Made by a program: the position numbers and the translations under genes. From the NCBI GenBank assembly GCA_030267325.1, contig JAJDJS010000021.1, positions 1 through 43,903 on the forward strand: a stretch of DNA of 43,903 nt, written 5' to 3'. Below are positions 1 to 9,597 of the stretch, piece by piece. How positions within the stretch are numbered: the stretch's first letter is position 1; each line of letters starts with the position of its first letter. The notes under the pieces are model-generated. The model ran no database searches and was not told the DNA's origin. It was given only the letters and a program-made list of their open reading frames with translations. This DNA is from Desulfosarcina sp. OttesenSCG-928-A07 (GTDB lineage: Bacteria > Desulfobacterota > Desulfobacteria > Desulfobacterales > Desulfosarcinaceae).

Positions 1-2490
1 CGGATCTATAGCATCGACAATTTTCAGAATTTGAACACTCTGGATCACTTCACTCGTATCCAGAATGATGTTATATGTATTCGAGACCTCTCCCTCATAG
101 CCGACGCCTTGCACAACAGCTTTATAGGTGTAGGCATCATCACTTGACAGGATATCCATGAAGGTCCAGGTCAAACCACTCACCGAGGCTGTACCGATCT
201 CCATGTCGTTACGGTAAATCACCACAGACTCGCCGGCAGCAAGCGCTGTGCTGATCGTCCCTTCAAGGATCGGCGTCATATCGTCGGTTGTGCCGCCCAG
301 ACCGATATCACCTGTTGCAGGATTCACGTCATCTAGTATGGCTGTAATTTCTACTGTTGCAGGTGTCAGCACCACGCTGGTATCCAGGATAATGGCATAG
401 GCTGATGAAGGCGTACCAAGCTTTCCGGCGGCGTCTTTCACACAGGCTGTATAAGAATAGCTGCCGTCACTTGCGAGATTGTCCGTGAAGCGCCAGGTCT
501 GGCCGCTGACGCTTGCCGTACCCACTTCTGTGCCGTCGCGGTAAATCACCACAGATTCGCCGCTGACCAGCGCTCTGCTCAGGGTCCCTGCCAGTTCGGG
601 ACTCGCGTCATCGGTTGTGCCGCCCTTGCCGATATTTCCTGTATCAGAACCCACATTGTCCGTGATGGTCTGAAGCGTTACGGTTGCTGCAGGTGTCGGC
701 GTCGGAACCACACTCGTACTCAAGACAATGGAATAGGCCGAAGAGGGCGTACCAAGGGTGCCGCTGCTGTCTTTCACGAAAGCTGTATAAGAATAGCTGC
801 CGTCACTTGCGAGATTGTCCGTGAAGCGCCAGGTCTGGCCGCTGACGCTTGCCGTACCCACTTCTGTGCCGTCACGGTAAATCACCACAACATCGGTCGC
901 GCCAAGGCTGCCGGTGATCGTTCCTTCAAGCGTCGGGGTTGCATCATCCGTGTTTCCGCCACTGGTGATCCGGCCTGTGGCAGTCCCATAATTATCCATA
1001 ATGGCGCCAATTGTTACGGTCTGTGACAGTGCATCCGTCAGCAGCGTCAGTTCATAGGCGTCCGAAGGTGCACTTTGGTTGCCCGCAGCATCCACCAGAC
1101 GCACCGTGTAGAGGTACCGGCCGCCGCCTGCTTCTCCGAGACTGAGGTCCGTAAAGGTCCAATCCACACCGTTGGCGTCAATCGTGGCTGTTCCAATCAC
1201 CTCGCCATTACGCAGCACTTCCAGATATTCACCGGTATTTAGCGAACCGCTCTGTAAGGTGCCCTCAATCGTCGGCGTTGTATCTGTCGTATAACCGCCG
1301 CTGGCAACCGGCACATCCTCACCGCTGATGGTTGTGATGGTTGTTACACCAGAGGCTGGATTCGTTGTATCCAGTTCAATGACGTAAGCATTGGATATGC
1401 TGGTGGAAAGGCCTGTGGTGGCGTTCTCGGCCTGCGCCGTATAGGTATACACGCCATCTTGGGACAAACCAGGATCCGTGAAGGTCCATGTCAGGGCCTC
1501 AGCGTCTATCGCTGCCGTGCCCACCCGTTCATTAACGCCGGTTGACGCGTTCAGGCGATAAACAGCAAGTACTTCATTACCGCCCAAACTCTCACTGAGC
1601 GTACCATTCAAGGTCGGCGTTGGATCATTGGTTGCACCGCCCGACTGGACAATATGAATATCCGGAGCCACATCATCATCCACAGTTTCAATGGCAACCT
1701 TTTGTTGTGAAGGGGGTGTGTGCCTTCTGCTGCTGCCGCCGGAATCAGACTCATGGGCAATGGCCAATCCCACCCCCAGCGCACCCAATCCCCCAATAAT
1801 CCATGGAAGGAGGACGCTTGCTGAATAAATATCGATATTTAAAACAAAACTTGCGGAAAAATCGCTTTCCATGCCTTCCGCATTGACAATGCGGGCCATA
1901 TAGGAGTGATGGCCGTTGCTTGTTCTCGGGACATGAAAATACCAGTTTCCCTGGCCATCCACTTGGGCATAGCCCAAAAACTCGCCGTCCCCATAGATCC
2001 GGATCTGATCCCCAGGCTGAAGCCCTTTGACCAGACCGTTCAACCGGGGCGCAGGATCATCTGTCGTCGTGCCGGGTGGAAAATCGCCCTGTTTGCCTCC
2101 CACATCATCCGTGTAACTCTGGATCTCAATAGCATAGCCGTCCCAGGTATCTTTCGGAGGAGACGCCAGGGTTTCCTCGGCCGGCGGCAACGCGTCTGCC
2201 CAGGACGTATCTCCCTCATAGGGATCGTACCCCGTCATGACCGTGGAATTGCCGTCTTGCGCAAAATTCACCTGCCATATGGAACCGTCACTTTCCTTGA
2301 ACAGGAGAACCTTTTCCGCGCCTCCGGCAAAAAAGCCGTCAAGGTGAATTGAGCTTCCATTGGTCAAATGAATGACCAAATCGTTCCCAACTCTGGACAT
2401 CTCGGTCACCTGGGATCGGTTGAGCTGATACACCATTCCCAGAACATCGGATTTTCCAGAAGAAGTAGTAACAATTCCTTGATTCGACAT
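1..2490 (-). CDS. Large Ig-like repeat surface adhesin (BapA-prefix type), N-terminal 830 residues, truncated by window edge
   Basis: The frame is open from an ATG at 2490, preceded by GAGGTGA, down to base 1, so the C-terminus is missing. No Sec signal peptide is visible. Residues 1-120 resemble the beta-rich prefix domain of BapA/Bap-like adhesins. After a first Ig-like unit (about 125-215), a Gly/Leu-rich hydrophobic stretch (VLLPWIIGGLGALGVGLAIA, about residue 228-248) and a Ser/Arg-rich linker follow. At least five more Ig-like units of about 85-112 residues then follow, each with the pattern TDD.TPTL.GTL, a GTA.V..WTFTD core and a YTA.V.D.AG strand. The architecture is known from type I-secreted or surface-anchored biofilm proteins, so a role in adhesion is inferred. 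Two units are nearly identical at the DNA level. Export genes are not in the window. Confidence 0.85.
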   Translation of the reverse strand, partial: MSNQGIVTTSSGKSDVLGMVYQLNRSQVTEMSRVGNDLVIHLTNGSSIHLDGFFAGGAEKVLLFKESDGSIWQVNFAQDGNSTVMTGYDPYEGDTSWADALPPAEETLASPPKDTWDGYAIEIQSYTDDVGGKQGDFPPGTTTDDPAPRLNGLVKGLQPGDQIRIYGDGEFLGYAQVDGQGNWYFHVPRTSNGHHSYMARIVNAEGMESDFSASFVLNIDIYSASVLLPWIIGGLGALGVGLAIAHESDSGGSSRRHTPPSQQKVAIETVDDDVAPDIHIVQSGGATNDPTPTLNGTLSESLGGNEVLAVYRLNASTGVNERVGTAAIDAEALTWTFTDPGLSQDGVYTYTAQAENATTGLSTSISNAYVIELDTTNPASGVTTITTISGEDVPVASGGYTTDTTPTIEGTLQSGSLNTGEYLEVLRNGEVIGTATIDANGVDWTFTDLSLGEAGGGRYLYTVRLVDAAGNQSAPSDAYELTLLTDALSQTVTIGAIMDNYGTATGRITSGGNTDDATPTLEGTITGSLGATDVVVIYRDGTEVGTASVSGQTWRFTDNLASDGSYSYTAFVKDSSGTLGTPSSAYSIVLSTSVVPTPTPAATVTLQTITDNVGSDTGNIGKGGTTDDASPELAGTLSRALVSGESVVIYRDGTEVGTASVSGQTWRFTDNLASDGSYSYTACVKDAAGKLGTPSSAYAIILDTSVVLTPATVEITAILDDVNPATGDIGLGGTTDDMTPILEGTISTALAAGESVVIYRNDMEIGTASVSGLTWTFMDILSSDDAYTYKAVVQGVGYEGEVSNTYNIILDTSEVIQSVQILKIVDAIDP
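446..890. repeat. Two near-identical 109-bp direct repeats inside the adhesin gene
   Basis: Bases 446-554 recur at 782-890, offset exactly 336 bp (112 codons), with one substitution seen in most of the length. They encode the core of two Ig-like units. Such identity against diverged neighbouring units points to recent duplication or gene conversion and suggests repeat number may vary between strains. Confidence 0.85.
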
Positions 2491-3579
2491 GATTATCACC
2501 TCTGAATTATTTTTTTATCAATAAACCTATAAAGTTAAATGAAGTCGTGGATAAGACAAATATCAGGCTTCGTATGGGCCAATCCTGATGCCGGAAATGA
2601 ACAGAAAAACTTCAGCCCTCGCTTTCCTTCATGTTTTATACTCAGAAACGTCATTAAATTTATTTTTTAAGACAGGGCACGATGAATCACGCCCCTACTT
2701 TTCAACAGCTGAAAACAGCAACGTATTGGCGGTGCGCAGTATACAATGATCGACACCCGGACCATTGATTCAACTTTCGGGAATAAAAAAAGAGAAGAAA
2801 TATCCCATTATTCTGATTTAATTAGAAAATAGAGCGAAATACACTTTCTGTGATTGATCGTGAGTTTTCAAACTTCATCAATAAATACAAAAAACGGGCA
2901 GGGGGATATATTACCCGCATCGTCCCAACATCGCAAGCACAAGTTAAAGTCCAAGCGAAAAAATCTGAAACCATTTTGATTTTTCAAGAAAATCTGGCGC
3001 ATCCGTTGTGTGACACAAACGCTTCTTGGACTGGATACCTGGGCTGCACTCAGGTGAAAGCATAACCCTGAAAGCAAATCTCTGATCATTGTGGGATGGG
3101 AATTTGGTGGTTGGTCCTTGCCTTTTTGAAAAATTAAATCATCAAACAGCCTTCTACAATATTGATTTTGTTTATGATATGAATGGAGTTCATAGATAGG
3201 GTTTCTATTTTGTCTTGTTTTTCCAGGCCAATGCGCGTAACAGTCGACTTCTAACGATTTCAATGAAATACGGCAAATCAAGGCGTAGGCGGTTCATCAT
3301 TTTTTCTTTTCCGAATTTTCGGAAAATAGTTTTTACTTGGCTGTATAGCATAACTAACGCGTAAACAATGGAAAATGTGACAAAAAGTCCAAGGAGAACC
3401 TCGTGATCCTTCAAATACCGTGCGCTATTTTTATCTCCACGGTACTCTTCTTCTGTTTCTTGGCGCCAGGATGGAGCTGGCGCAATGCGGCGGCGTTGGT
3501 CGGGCAAACAGTAAATTTCCGCAATCAGGCAGTCCAACATGACAACCGCTGAGACAGCAACACGAATCAGGCGACAACA
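2491..3579. other. 1.1-kb intergenic region with no convincing gene
   Basis: This stretch separates the adhesin (minus) from the Mla operon (plus) and should hold both promoters. It is AT-rich around 2500-2900. Several short open frames exist on both strands, but none has a clear ribosome binding site or a recognisable product. The best is a minus-strand frame at 3205-3540 with one hydrophobic segment, which I do not accept as a gene. Confidence 0.6.
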
Positions 3580-4749
3580 ATGAAACCTGGAACTGAAATA
3601 AGACAGGCGGAAGGACAACCGCTGCTGTTCGTACAGGGCGATTGGACCGCCCGTCATGTTGACGAACTTGGGTTTCTTTGCGCAGACCTATTCAAAAGTT
3701 CCAAACTGGTGCTTGTAAAGGGCCTGGATCTGCGTGAAATTGGCGCCCTGGATACAACAGGGGCCTTTCTTATTAACAAGCTGCGAACCGCACGCAGGAC
3801 CGGAACCGGGGTATCACGCCCCGATTTCTTGCCACTGTACAATGCAAACCCAGAACAAACCGCCCTGGTGGAGCTTGTTACAGATCCGGGTGATTCCGGA
3901 ACAAAGGCCGAAAATCAGCGGCGTTCAGGTCACAGCACCTTGCTTGAACTGCCCCTTGTGCCTGTCACCCGGCTCGGTGAAGCGGTGTGCGGCTTGGGTT
4001 CGGCTGCCCAGGAGCGGGTAACCTTTTTGGGAGAGTTCATGGTTGCCATGGGGCGCAACCTGATCCGCCCCATGGACTTCCGGCTCACTTCCATGGTGTA
4101 CCACATGGAACAGGCCGGTGTGAACGCTATCCCCATTGTCTGCCTGCTGGCCTTTCTGATCGGAACGGTGCTGGCCTACATGACTGCCGGTCAACTGGCC
4201 AGCTTTGGAGCGGAAATTTTTGTGGTCAAACTCCTGGAAGTCGGCGTGATGCGCGAAATGGGGGTGCTCATTACCGCTATTCTGGTGGCCGGCCGCTCCG
4301 GGTCTTCTTATACAGCGCAAATCGGCTCCATGCTCGCGAATCAGGAAGTGGACGCCATGCGTTCAATGGGGATTGACCCCATGACAACCTTGGTCATCCC
4401 CCGGGTGCTGGCCCTTATCATGATGCTCCCCGCACTCGTGCTGCTGGCCGATCTGGCGGGCATGCTGGGAGGTCTTTGCGCAGTTTGGCTCTCTTTGAAT
4501 ATAACCCCGCAGATTTTTATGGAAACCCTGCGCCAAGGCATCAATTTCGACAATGTTCTGGCCGGGCTGATCAAAGCACCGTTCTTTGCGCTGGTTATCG
4601 GCGGCATTGGGTGCTTTACCGGGTTTAAGGCCGGTTCCAGTGCAGATTCAGTGGGGCGCATGACGACCAAGGCGGTGGTGGAATCCATTTTTCTGGTCAT
4701 TACCCTGGATGCGGTGTTTGCGGTCTTTTTCAGCAAGATAGGATTTTGA
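3580..4749 (+). CDS. mlaE: MlaE-family ABC permease with N-terminal STAS domain
   Basis: This is the inner-membrane permease of an MCE/Mla-type phospholipid transporter. Residues 1 to about 100 form a STAS-like domain (LDTTGAFLINKLR), equivalent to a fused MlaB. From about 130 the MlaE permease domain follows, with the family signature MREMGVLITAILVAGRSGSS and about five membrane segments. At 389 residues it is longer than single-domain MlaE (about 260), which fits the fusion. It is first of four co-directional genes; the ATPase gene starts 4 nt after its stop. The ATG at 3580 has no strong ribosome binding site, so the start is less certain than the product. The direction of lipid transport cannot be read from sequence. 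Confidence 0.9.
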   Translation: MKPGTEIRQAEGQPLLFVQGDWTARHVDELGFLCADLFKSSKLVLVKGLDLREIGALDTTGAFLINKLRTARRTGTGVSRPDFLPLYNANPEQTALVELVTDPGDSGTKAENQRRSGHSTLLELPLVPVTRLGEAVCGLGSAAQERVTFLGEFMVAMGRNLIRPMDFRLTSMVYHMEQAGVNAIPIVCLLAFLIGTVLAYMTAGQLASFGAEIFVVKLLEVGVMREMGVLITAILVAGRSGSSYTAQIGSMLANQEVDAMRSMGIDPMTTLVIPRVLALIMMLPALVLLADLAGMLGGLCAVWLSLNITPQIFMETLRQGINFDNVLAGLIKAPFFALVIGGIGCFTGFKAGSSADSVGRMTTKAVVESIFLVITLDAVFAVFFSKIGF

Positions 4750-4753
4750 CGGG

Positions 4754-5554
4754 ATGGACATGAATCCGGATATCGCCGTCTCCCTCAGGGGAATCACAAA
4801 CCGCTTCGGCAGTCAATCTGTGCACGAAAATCTGGATTTGGATATCCGCAAAGGCGAAATTCTCGGGCTTATCGGGGGATCGGGCACCGGAAAATCCGTG
4901 TTGCTGCGCACCATCATCGGTTTGCAAAGACAAAGCGCGGGCAGTGTCCGGGTGATGGGCATCAACCTGGACAAGAGCGAGGCAAACTGGGAAGCAGCCC
5001 GGAAAATCTGGGGTGTGCTGTTCCAGGACGGCGCGTTGTTCTCATCCCTGACGGTTTTGGAAAACATACAGGCGCCGATGCGTTTTTACACCAACACGCC
5101 GCAACAGCTCATGGATGAACTGGCTGCCCTGAAGCTGCGTCTTGTTGGACTGCCGCCCGAGGCAGGCGCCAAGTACCCAAACGAGCTTTCCGGCGGCATG
5201 CGTAAGCGGGCGGGTTTGGCAAGAGCCCTGTCCATGGATCCGACACTTCTGTTTCTTGACGAACCCACCGCCGGGCTGGACCCCATTTCCGCAGCAGGCT
5301 TTGACCAGCTGCTCAAAACACTCAGCCGGGCCATGGGGCTGACCGTACTCATGGTCACCCATGACATCGACAGCCTGTATGCAGTGTGCGATCGTGTCGC
5401 CGTGCTGGGCAACAAGAAAATTCTGGCTGTGGACACCATCGAAAACCTGCGCCGGATCAACAACGATTGGTTGAAAGAATATTTTGGCGGTCCGCGCGGC
5501 CGGGCTGCTGCCGCAGGACTGGAAAAATCCGGACCCGGGCCGGAACAACATTAA
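4754..5554 (+). CDS. mlaF: MlaF-family ABC transporter ATP-binding protein
   Basis: This is the cytoplasmic ATPase that powers the MlaE permease. All ABC motifs are present: Walker A GGSGTGKS (residues 41-48), Q-loop Gln91, signature LSGGMRKR (145-152), Walker B LLFLDE (165-170) and switch His203. The LSGGMRKR form of the signature is typical of MlaF/Ttg2A-type ATPases. Length (266 residues) matches the family. The gene lies 4 nt after the permease and 15 nt before the MCE gene, so translation is probably coupled. An ATG at 4760 is an equally possible start. Confidence 0.92.
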   Translation: MDMNPDIAVSLRGITNRFGSQSVHENLDLDIRKGEILGLIGGSGTGKSVLLRTIIGLQRQSAGSVRVMGINLDKSEANWEAARKIWGVLFQDGALFSSLTVLENIQAPMRFYTNTPQQLMDELAALKLRLVGLPPEAGAKYPNELSGGMRKRAGLARALSMDPTLLFLDEPTAGLDPISAAGFDQLLKTLSRAMGLTVLMVTHDIDSLYAVCDRVAVLGNKKILAVDTIENLRRINNDWLKEYFGGPRGRAAAAGLEKSGPGPEQH

Positions 5555-5569
5555 AACAATTGGAACCTT

Positions 5570-6481
5570 ATGGAAACTAAAGCCAGATTCTTGCTGGTCG
5601 GAACGTGTACCCTTTTGGCGGTAATGCTGTTTGCCGGTTTTTTTATTTTCAGCAGCTCCAAAGATGCTCAGATATCCCTGTACGCGGTTTATTTTGGGGA
5701 CGGGGTCAGCGGGCTGTCCATCGGCAACAGCGTGTTGTTCAATGGCGTGCAGGTGGGCACGGTTAAAGAAATTGCTTTGTCTGAAAAAGATCAATCCCAG
5801 GTGCGCGTGGTGCTGGAAATTTCTTCTGCAGTCATTATCCGCCAGGACTGCAAAGCCACGCTCAAGGTCCAGGGCATTACCGGCATGAATGCCATTTACA
5901 TCACCGGTGGGTCCGCAGCCAGTCCACCGCTGGATTTATCTTCTGACAGCAGGGGTGACAGGGGGGATCCCTTGCCTATCATTCCCACCGGAAAATCTGC
6001 TCTGGAAGACGTTGCCAGCAGCATTCCTGAAATGATCACATCAGCGACCCGTCTGATGAATCGTGCAAGTGAGCTGTTTACGCCGGAAAATGCGGAAAAC
6101 TTGAGCCTGATCATGGAGTCCATTGCCAAGATCAGTACCGATCTGGAAGAAGAAGGACGCCCCATTCTGGCAAATCTGAAGGCATCAAGTGAACACCTGA
6201 ACAGGTTGTTGGCCGATGCCGACCAAGTGATGGGCAAAGATGTACGAACAACGCTTCTTTCCATACAAGGTTCTTTTGACCAGTTGAATCAACTGATCGC
6301 CAAGATGGAACCCGAATTGTTCCGGATTTCCGGAAGCGGTGCAGGAAGCCTGAGCCAACTCCTGAACGACACGCGCAACCTGGTACGCAACCTGGACAAA
6401 ATGGTGCGCGATCTTAATGCCAACCCCCGTAATTTTATTTTCGGTCCAGGCATACCCGAGTATCAACCCAATTTAAGGTAG
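5570..6481 (+). CDS. mlaD: MlaD-family MCE-domain lipid transport protein
   Basis: This is a periplasmic, membrane-anchored substrate-binding component. An N-terminal transmembrane segment (about residues 8-27) is followed by one MCE domain (about 38-115), with the typical GLSIGNSVLFNGVQVGTV motif. The C-terminal half (about 150-290) is predicted mostly helical, as in MCE proteins that form hexameric rings or needles. Single-MCE proteins of about 300 residues commonly accompany STAS-MlaE permeases outside the enterobacterial Mla system. It is third in the operon and no mlaC homologue follows; instead an auxiliary lipoprotein gene does. Confidence 0.9.
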   Translation: METKARFLLVGTCTLLAVMLFAGFFIFSSSKDAQISLYAVYFGDGVSGLSIGNSVLFNGVQVGTVKEIALSEKDQSQVRVVLEISSAVIIRQDCKATLKVQGITGMNAIYITGGSAASPPLDLSSDSRGDRGDPLPIIPTGKSALEDVASSIPEMITSATRLMNRASELFTPENAENLSLIMESIAKISTDLEEEGRPILANLKASSEHLNRLLADADQVMGKDVRTTLLSIQGSFDQLNQLIAKMEPELFRISGSGAGSLSQLLNDTRNLVRNLDKMVRDLNANPRNFIFGPGIPEYQPNLR

Positions 6482-6596
6482 GTTATCTTGCGTTCAGAAT
6501 CGTTTGGCATGAACCCAATATGGATAAATTGATAATAAACGCAATTTGTTATTTACAAACAAACCCGATCTTTCGGTAAAAATCTAAGGTAACAGG

Positions 6597-7211
6597 ATGG
6601 CTATCAAATTATCTCGCGTGTTTTTAGTGCTGACCTTTTTTCTGTCCGGATGCTCCATCATCAAACCCCCTGAGCCGCTGGATATGATGACCTTGCGCAC
6701 CCAACAAGAAGGTATGTTTCAATGCGGTTCTCCAACACCCCTTCAGGTGGTTGTGGGAATGCCGGATGCTTCAGGCGGCCTGCGCTCCGACCGAATTGCA
6801 ATCCTGTTTGATGAACGTGAAATTCGCTACCTGGCTGGCGCCAGATGGGAAGCACCGGCTCCGGTCTTGATCCAGCGTCATTTGGTCTACTATCTGAATG
6901 CAACCCATTGTTTTAAAGGCGTTGGGACAGAAGGCGCGGGTTTGGCCAGCCGGTATCGTCTGACGACCGACATGCAGCGCTTCCATTTATGCTACTACAG
7001 CGAAGATTCGGTTCCCTACGCTGAAATTTTGCTGCGGGTCAGTATTTTGGATGCTGAGAAAGGCCAGATTCTGGAATCCAAAATAATAACATTCAAGAAA
7101 AAAAGTGCGGGTACAAATCAAAGTGAGCTCATGGATGCGCTGGATAATGTGGTTTCCCTGGCCATGCAGGATGCTTCCCGCTGGGCAGCTACGGTACTGC
7201 GGGCACAATAA
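6597..7211 (+). CDS. ABC-type transport auxiliary lipoprotein (PqiC/YmbA-like)
   Basis: A lipoprotein signal peptide (FFLSGCSII, lipidated Cys about residue 20) is followed by about 180 residues resembling the ABC-type transport auxiliary lipoprotein family. Visible family-like features are a DRIAILFDEREIRYLAGARW segment and a C-terminal helix ending near SRWAATVLRAQ. Members of this family (for example E. coli PqiC) work with MCE proteins, probably at the outer membrane. It lies 115 nt downstream of mlaD on the same strand. The gap is slightly AT-rich and could hold a weak promoter, but the gene most likely belongs to the same operon. Confidence 0.8.
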   Translation: MAIKLSRVFLVLTFFLSGCSIIKPPEPLDMMTLRTQQEGMFQCGSPTPLQVVVGMPDASGGLRSDRIAILFDEREIRYLAGARWEAPAPVLIQRHLVYYLNATHCFKGVGTEGAGLASRYRLTTDMQRFHLCYYSEDSVPYAEILLRVSILDAEKGQILESKIITFKKKSAGTNQSELMDALDNVVSLAMQDASRWAATVLRAQ

Positions 7212-7240
7212 AAACATAATCGCCAGTTGTTTGGATTTGT

Positions 7241-7894
7241 TCAGGGAAACGCAGCGCATTCTTTATGGGGCGCAAACCCTTCCCAAAAGGCGTCCCACTG
7301 ACACTGAAAAAGCACCTTGTTGGTTTTTGAAATTTTCTTTCCATCAGGACAACTGGAATGATGAAACCGTTTTGAGCGCCGGTTTCCCACATAAGCGCCA
7401 GGAGATTTTTCATCTTGGCCAAAAGATCGCCAGATCCCCTCCCCTTTTGTCATGGCCTGGTGCTGGGCATCAAGAAGCAGTTGTGCATGAAGGGTATTGG
7501 GAGGAATAAACAAGCACCAGGCATTGCCGCTTCTGATCATTTCCAGATTCACAAAAACACCGTCACTTCGATACACATACGCCAGCGTCCGGCCATAATG
7601 GTCTTTTTGCTGTTGATCCAGCACCAGCTCCAGCGGATATGCATCAACCAGGGTCTGGTTGACGGTCCGGGCAGTGTTGGCAAGGGGCGTATTTTGTGTA
7701 TGTTGATGATCGATTTCCGGCGCATCCACACCAATATACCGAACATGGCGGCCATCCTGGAGGATAAGGGTGTCGCCATCCACCACCCATTTGACATGGA
7801 CCGGAACTTCCGCCGCAAAACCGTCTGATACAGACGCCAACACAAACAAGATCCATAAAAAGCAGAATCCGAATTTTCGTTTTCTGACCATCAC
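7241..7894 (-). CDS. Secreted thermonuclease-like (SNase-fold) nuclease
   Basis: The N-terminus has a basic, hydrophobic signal peptide ending at an AxA-like site (GFAA, about residue 28), so export is expected. The staphylococcal-nuclease domain runs from about 33 to 170. The Ca2+-binding VVDGDTLIL (37-45), VRYIGVDAPE (51-60) and GRTLAYVY (101-108) are intact; Arg52, Glu60 and Arg102 match the catalytic Arg/Glu/Arg triad of the family. It probably degrades extracellular or periplasmic nucleic acid. After about 170 there is a Lys-rich, less conserved tail. It converges with the Mla operon, leaving only 29 nt between the stops. Confidence 0.85.
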   Translation of the reverse strand: MMVRKRKFGFCFLWILFVLASVSDGFAAEVPVHVKWVVDGDTLILQDGRHVRYIGVDAPEIDHQHTQNTPLANTARTVNQTLVDAYPLELVLDQQQKDHYGRTLAYVYRSDGVFVNLEMIRSGNAWCLFIPPNTLHAQLLLDAQHQAMTKGEGIWRSFGQDEKSPGAYVGNRRSKRFHHSSCPDGKKISKTNKVLFQCQWDAFWEGFAPHKECAAFP

Positions 7895-8010
7895 ACTTCT
7901 TCTTTCATCTTTTTAAAATCAGCTTTATTGATGGCCCTCAGCATGGTGGCGGCTGCCTGATCACCCTGAACAAGGTCATCATTATGGATGGATAAGTTCT
8001 TAAAGCACCT

Positions 8011-9597
8011 CTATACTTCCCCCAACGCCAATTCCTGATACGCATGATAGAAATCATGGCAGAATTTGTCCCACTCTGCTGCAAGTTTGATGGTTTCATC
8101 ATCCAGTGCAAAGAAGTTGGGGCAAGAGAGAAAGCGTTCCAGATCCGAGCCAAAGGCGGCAATTTTTTCTTCGGGTGCGCCTTCAAGGACTTTTGCCACA
8201 AATTCCTTTGCCGGAAACCAGGAAACTGCATTCTGAAGATCTCTGAAAATCTGCGTTAAAAGCACATTGCGCGGGCCTTCCCAAAGTTCATTCACTGCCG
8301 AATCCCTGTAAAGCCTCGGGAGCGACGAGAAATCCTCAATTACGCCGTGACCGCCGAAAAGGGACATGGCGCGGCGGATCACATCCGTGGAATCCCAGGA
8401 TGCTGTGATCTTCTGGAGCATGACAAGTTCACGCACCATGAACCGGGTTTTGCGCATTTCTTCGCCCTCATCCGCAGGTCTGCCGCCAGAGAATCCGCCG
8501 GGAAGGGAAAGGAAGGTTCTGTAAAGCTTGAACGTTCCTGCAACAGTCTCCTGCGTTATTTTTTCCATTTCGCGGATCTGGCCTGCCACCAGAGGGAACC
8601 CTGCTGCCGGCATGCCAAAGACAAGGCGCATTTCAGCGTATTTTTTCGCCTCGCGCACAACGCGGCTCATGAAAGCGCCTGCGGAAATCCCTACGGTCAG
8701 GCGGGAATAGGCGAGCACAATGCCCACCACGTTGGCGACACCGCGATCCAGCGGCCCAACAGGATAGGCCACAGCACCATTTAAGGTAATTTCCGCTGTG
8801 GTCAGCTCGCTTGTGCCGAGCTTCCACTTGATGCGATCAATGGTAAAGCCGTTTCTCACTTCCTTTTCTTTATTTCCGGGCAGCCAGGAAGGCATGACAA
8901 AGAGGGCCACCTTTTCGGAACCTCTGGGCTTGGCCGTGACAATGGCGTAATCGGCATGGGTTGCGGAACAGAAGAACTTTGCGCCGTAAAGCTTCCATAC
9001 CCCATCTTCTTCCACAGCTTCGAGAAGGTTTGCCGGAACATCGGAGCCGCCCTGAATTTCCGAAAGATACTGGGCGCCGATGGCAAAATCGCCGTCCATA
9101 CCTTCCTTGCAATGTTCAAGAATTTTTTTGGTTTCCTCGCTTTCTGAAAAACGGCCAAGGATTTCCACCATGCCTTCCGTACAGGTAAGGGGGCAGGAAA
9201 TGCAGGCTTCGCCGTTCTGGTAAATGAGGAACATCTTGATGAGTTTTACCCATGGATGCGTGTTTTCGGAAAACATGGCTTCACTGAAAATTTCGCGTTC
9301 CATGATTTCCGTTTCGTTGGGCCTGACAATGCGGTCAATGCGGTTGTGATGGGCGTCATAGTGCATCATGAAGGGCTGTTTTTCAGGAACGGCGATGCTC
9401 TCCGCCATCCTGCGCCATTTGAAAGAGGCTTTTTTCGAGCACTCCCGCGCTTCGGCATCCACAAGGTCGGCATGGTTTCCGCAGAAGTGGCGCACGACTT
9501 TCTGGATAAAGGGATCGTCCACGTAATAATCCACGTTTTCGCGCCATGCGAGGTAATCGGCAAAGGAATAGGGATTGTTGCGATCAGGAAGAGACAT
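8011..9597 (-). CDS. Acyl-CoA dehydrogenase family protein (AidB-like, 528 residues)
   Basis: This is a flavin-dependent acyl-CoA dehydrogenase fold with an extended N-terminal region. The middle FAIGAQYLSEIQGGSD (171-186) corresponds to the FAD/substrate-binding T-E-GSD block. The C-terminal LYRDSAVNELWEGPRNVLL carries Glu440 at the usual catalytic-base position of the family. At 528 residues it exceeds the ordinary ~380-residue enzymes and resembles AidB or long acyl-CoA dehydrogenases. The substrate cannot be told. The ATG at 9597 follows AAGGAG. It is a single-gene unit, with no electron-transfer flavoprotein genes next to it. Confidence 0.85.
   Translation of the reverse strand: MSLPDRNNPYSFADYLAWRENVDYYVDDPFIQKVVRHFCGNHADLVDAEARECSKKASFKWRRMAESIAVPEKQPFMMHYDAHHNRIDRIVRPNETEIMEREIFSEAMFSENTHPWVKLIKMFLIYQNGEACISCPLTCTEGMVEILGRFSESEETKKILEHCKEGMDGDFAIGAQYLSEIQGGSDVPANLLEAVEEDGVWKLYGAKFFCSATHADYAIVTAKPRGSEKVALFVMPSWLPGNKEKEVRNGFTIDRIKWKLGTSELTTAEITLNGAVAYPVGPLDRGVANVVGIVLAYSRLTVGISAGAFMSRVVREAKKYAEMRLVFGMPAAGFPLVAGQIREMEKITQETVAGTFKLYRTFLSLPGGFSGGRPADEGEEMRKTRFMVRELVMLQKITASWDSTDVIRRAMSLFGGHGVIEDFSSLPRLYRDSAVNELWEGPRNVLLTQIFRDLQNAVSWFPAKEFVAKVLEGAPEEKIAAFGSDLERFLSCPNFFALDDETIKLAAEWDKFCHDFYHAYQELALGEV

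Noticed and set aside
2850..3281. Two overlapping short frames on opposite strands
   Set aside because: Composition is unlike the confirmed proteins, starts are unsupported and no motif is visible.
3205..3657. Minus-strand frame of up to 150 residues with one hydrophobic segment, overlapping the mlaE start
   Set aside because: No ribosome binding site at any ATG, no recognisable family, and its longest form overlaps the mlaE gene.
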